In this document: positions 4,977 to 6,876 of the stretch, piece after piece
Layout of the letters: each line of letters starts with the position of its first letter
How positions within the stretch are numbered: position 1 is the stretch's first letter
Assembly: GCA_023387135.1 (NCBI GenBank)
Contig: JAEWIK010000193.1
Location: 1 to 6,876 of the forward strand
Origin: Actinomycetes bacterium
GTDB taxonomy: Bacteria; Actinomycetota; Actinomycetes; Propionibacteriales; Propionibacteriaceae
Reading direction: 5' to 3'
DNA: 6,876 bases
Notes under the pieces: model-generated
What the model saw: only the letters and a program-made list of their open reading frames with translations
Databases searched by the model: none
What the model was told of the DNA's origin: nothing
Made by a program: the position numbers and the translations under genes

Positions 4977-5948
4977 ATGGCAGAGAACGATGTGACAGCC
5001 GTCCCCGCCGAGGGACAGCCTGCGCCGAAGGAGAAGCGGCACAGGGTCGTGTTGCCCGAGGTGCAACGGGAGTACCACCAGTTCTATCGGACTCCCTCCT
5101 TCCGGTGGTGGCGACCGCTCGTGGCGCTCGTGGCGTTCGTCGTGGTCTTCTACGTCGGTTCCCAGGTTCTCGTCAAGGTGGGCCTCTTCCTCTCAGGAGT
5201 GCCGGCCGACGCGATTGACCGGGGAGAGTATGCCACCGACACTCCCTCCTTCGTGCTCGCCAACAACGTCGTCATGGCCAGCCTCATCCTGTTCGTCTGG
5301 GCGGCGCACCGCGTGTTCTTCAGGCAGAAGATCGGATGGCTCTCGTCGGTGGAGGGCAGGTTCCGCTGGGGAGCCTTCTGGCGCTTCGCGGGTCTCAGCG
5401 CACCGCTCATTGCGGTCGCGCTCGGCGTCCAAGGCAAGTTCCAGGACCTGCAGCTACTGCCGGAGACCTGGTTGCTGCTCGCCATCACGCTGCTCCTCAC
5501 TCCTCTGCAGTCCGCCGGGGAAGAGTTCCTCTTCCGGGGATTCGCTGCCAGGGCGATCGGTTCGTGGTTCCCGTCCCGCCGGATCGGGCTGATCGTCGCG
5601 ACGGTCGTGACCACCGTGATCTTCATGCTGGTGCACGGCGCCGGAGACCCGTGGCTCAACGCCTTCTACGTCGTCCTCGGCTTGTGCGCATCCCTGCTGG
5701 TGTGGCGGACGGGCGGCCTGGAGGGAGCCATCGCGCTCCACGTCGTGAACAATGTCGGCAACATGCTCGTCGTGTCGTTCGTGGGAACCGAAGGCATGTT
5801 CGACCGCGAGGCCGGCGTGTCGGACGCGTGGACGCTGCTCAACATGGCGGCCGTCATCGGTTCCACAGCACTGATCCTGTGGCAGGCCAAGCGGCTCGGC
5901 CTGCGATCGCGGTCGGCGCCGGCGGCGGTGGAGGCGAGCAACGACTGA
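4977..5948 (+). CDS. CPBP family intramembrane glutamic endopeptidase, copy B
   Basis: Second paralogue, 323 residues, with the same membrane-protease architecture as copy A. The motifs are EEFLFR at 182-187, FMLVH at 216-220 and HVVNN at 255-259, so catalysis should be retained. The N-tail (MAENDVTAVPAEGQPAP) and EYHQFYRTPSFRWWRPL (32-48) closely follow copy A: 36 of the first 48 residues are identical by hand count. The loop and second membrane segment (about 71-115) are different: by hand count only 12 of 40 residues match A there, against 30 of 40 between A and C. The loop before LPETW (about 150-159) is shorter than in A. The last coding stretch shares a 34-bp identical block with A. It starts 76 bp after A, with only a small hairpin between, so it is likely cotranscribed. 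Divergence in the loops with conserved catalytic residues fits altered substrate choice or partner binding, which is inference. Confidence 0.93.
   Translation: MAENDVTAVPAEGQPAPKEKRHRVVLPEVQREYHQFYRTPSFRWWRPLVALVAFVVVFYVGSQVLVKVGLFLSGVPADAIDRGEYATDTPSFVLANNVVMASLILFVWAAHRVFFRQKIGWLSSVEGRFRWGAFWRFAGLSAPLIAVALGVQGKFQDLQLLPETWLLLAITLLLTPLQSAGEEFLFRGFAARAIGSWFPSRRIGLIVATVVTTVIFMLVHGAGDPWLNAFYVVLGLCASLLVWRTGGLEGAIALHVVNNVGNMLVVSFVGTEGMFDREAGVSDAWTLLNMAAVIGSTALILWQAKRLGLRSRSAPAAVEASND
5871..5904 (+). repeat. 34-bp exact direct repeat, unit 2 (in CPBP copy B)
   Basis: This is the partner of the block at 4805-4838, 1066 bp downstream in direct orientation and in the same reading position. Recombination between the two units would delete one copy's worth of DNA and leave a single in-frame hybrid A/B gene. 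Confidence 0.85.
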
Positions 5949-5964
5949 GGGGCCCCAGGACGAC

Positions 5965-6876
5965 GTGGCCGCCACCGGGCAGGGGCGGCCCGCCGCGGTG
6001 CGGGTGGACCGCGAGGTCGCCTTGCCGGCAGTGGCCAGCGAGTACCACCAGTTCTACAGGACCGCCCACTTCCGCTGGTGGCGTCCGCTGGTGGCCCTGG
6101 TGATGCTCGTTCCCGTGTGGTTCGCCATCAACGCCGTGCTCATTCCGGCCGGCCTCGCGATCGCCGGCGAGTTGGACGTCGAGGCGCTCCGGCAGGACAG
6201 GCTCGACGTGAACACGCCGACGGTCTACCTGCTCAACAACCTCAGCATCATCGTGGCCATCCCGCTCGCCTGGGCAGCCCACCGGGTGGTCTTCGGACAG
6301 CAGGTCCGGTGGCTGTCGTCGGTGGAGGGACGGTTCCGCTGGAACGCCTTCTGGCCCTTCGTCGGCCTGTCCGCGCTGGCGATCGGACTGCCCGCACTCA
6401 TCCCCACGCTGCTCAACGCCGTCCGCGGAGTGCCGCTGGCGCTGAAGATCCTGCCCGAGACCTGGTTCCTCCTCGCGGTCGTGCTGCTCACCACACCGCT
6501 CCAGGCCGCTGCCGAGGAGATCGCGCTGCGGGGAATGGCGACGCGTGCCCTGGGTTCCTGGTTCCGGTCCAGAGGCGTCGGGCTCCTCGTCGCGACCGCC
6601 CTCACCGTCGTGGCGTTCATGCTGTTTCACGGCGCCGGAGACCCCTGGCTCAACGTCTACTACCTCGCGGCCGGCCTCTGCGCGTCCATGCTGGTGTGGC
6701 GCACCGGCGGGCTGGAAGGCGCCATCGCCCTGCACGTCGTGAACAATCTCTTCGCGGGCATGTTCCTGCCCTTCATCGGTACCTCGGGCGTGTTCGACAG
6801 GCAGGCGGGCGCGGCTGACGCGTCGACGCTGGTGGGCGTCGCGGGGCTGCTCGGCGCGACGGCCCTCATCCTGTGG
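5965..6876 (+). CDS. CPBP family intramembrane glutamic endopeptidase, copy C (3' end beyond window)
   Basis: Third paralogue, with 304 codons visible and open to the right edge, where it ends in GATALILW, matching A residues 300-307; about 25 residues are probably missing. Numbered from GTG 5965, the motifs are EEIALR at 184-189, FMLFH at 218-222 and HVVNN at 257-261, all intact. The residue before EE is Ala where A and B have Gly. EYHQFYRTAHFRWWRPL (26-42) is the shared juxtamembrane patch. No ATG occurs in this frame before about 6100, which is inside the first membrane segment. GTG 5965 is chosen because similarity to A and B (the DV near their starts) begins there; GTG 5998, GTG 6004, TTG 6022 and GTG 6031 are alternatives. 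The start lies 16 bp after the stop of B, with only GAGGGG (5947-5952) or AGGA (5957-5960) as weak ribosome binding sites, so translational coupling to B is likely. Confidence 0.9.
   Translation, partial: MAATGQGRPAAVRVDREVALPAVASEYHQFYRTAHFRWWRPLVALVMLVPVWFAINAVLIPAGLAIAGELDVEALRQDRLDVNTPTVYLLNNLSIIVAIPLAWAAHRVVFGQQVRWLSSVEGRFRWNAFWPFVGLSALAIGLPALIPTLLNAVRGVPLALKILPETWFLLAVVLLTTPLQAAAEEIALRGMATRALGSWFRSRGVGLLVATALTVVAFMLFHGAGDPWLNVYYLAAGLCASMLVWRTGGLEGAIALHVVNNLFAGMFLPFIGTSGVFDRQAGAADASTLVGVAGLLGATALILW

Noticed and set aside
3896..6876. Phage-defence (abortive infection) island
   Set aside because: The Pfam name Abi invites this, but there is no toxin, nuclease, sensor or mobile element nearby. 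The methyltransferase is over 2.5 kb away with unrelated genes in between, so the defence reading is not supported by the window.

Overview
The window reads as chromosome of a high-GC actinomycete. Support for this comes from strong G/C preference at third codon positions, GTG starts, genes with little or no Shine-Dalgarno signal, a Bax inhibitor-1/YccA protein with the Gln/Pro/Tyr-rich N-terminal tail usual in actinobacterial members, and intramembrane proteases of the CPBP type. A family such as the Streptosporangiaceae would fit, but the sequence alone does not fix the genus. No RNA gene, CRISPR array, insertion sequence, transposase or phage gene was seen.

Layout, left to right. Bases 2-169 are the 3' end of an unrecognised plus-strand gene. 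It overlaps by 14 bp, tail to tail, the end of a minus-strand D12-class adenine-specific DNA methyltransferase (156-1247). A 162-bp divergent spacer separates the methyltransferase from a plus-strand Nudix hydrolase (1410-2123). The Nudix gene converges on a minus-strand Bax inhibitor-1/YccA family membrane protein (2207-3034), and the 83-bp gap between them holds a long GC-rich hairpin likely to stop transcription in both directions. Upstream of the Bax inhibitor-1 gene, on the same strand, is a small one-helix membrane protein resembling DUF2500 (3198-3551).

The right half (3896-6876) is a head-to-tail array of three homologous CPBP-family intramembrane glutamic proteases (relatives of Rce1/CAAX proteases), called A, B and C here. 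A and B are complete. C runs off the right edge. A has a good ribosome binding site, B follows after 76 bp, and C follows B after 16 bp from a GTG codon, so the three are probably one transcript. All three keep the EExxxR, FxxxH and HxxxN motifs, so all are predicted to be active. A 344-bp AT-richer gap before A contains a 44-bp imperfect palindrome that could be an operator or RNA hairpin.

The left genes look like ordinary, separately transcribed housekeeping or accessory genes. The CPBP triplet is the one unusual feature. The copies resemble each other in a patchwork manner (A like C in the first two membrane segments, A like B at both ends), which suggests duplication followed by recombination or gene conversion. 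No substrate peptide, bacteriocin or partner gene is visible within the window, so the substrate and role of the triplet cannot be read from this sequence.
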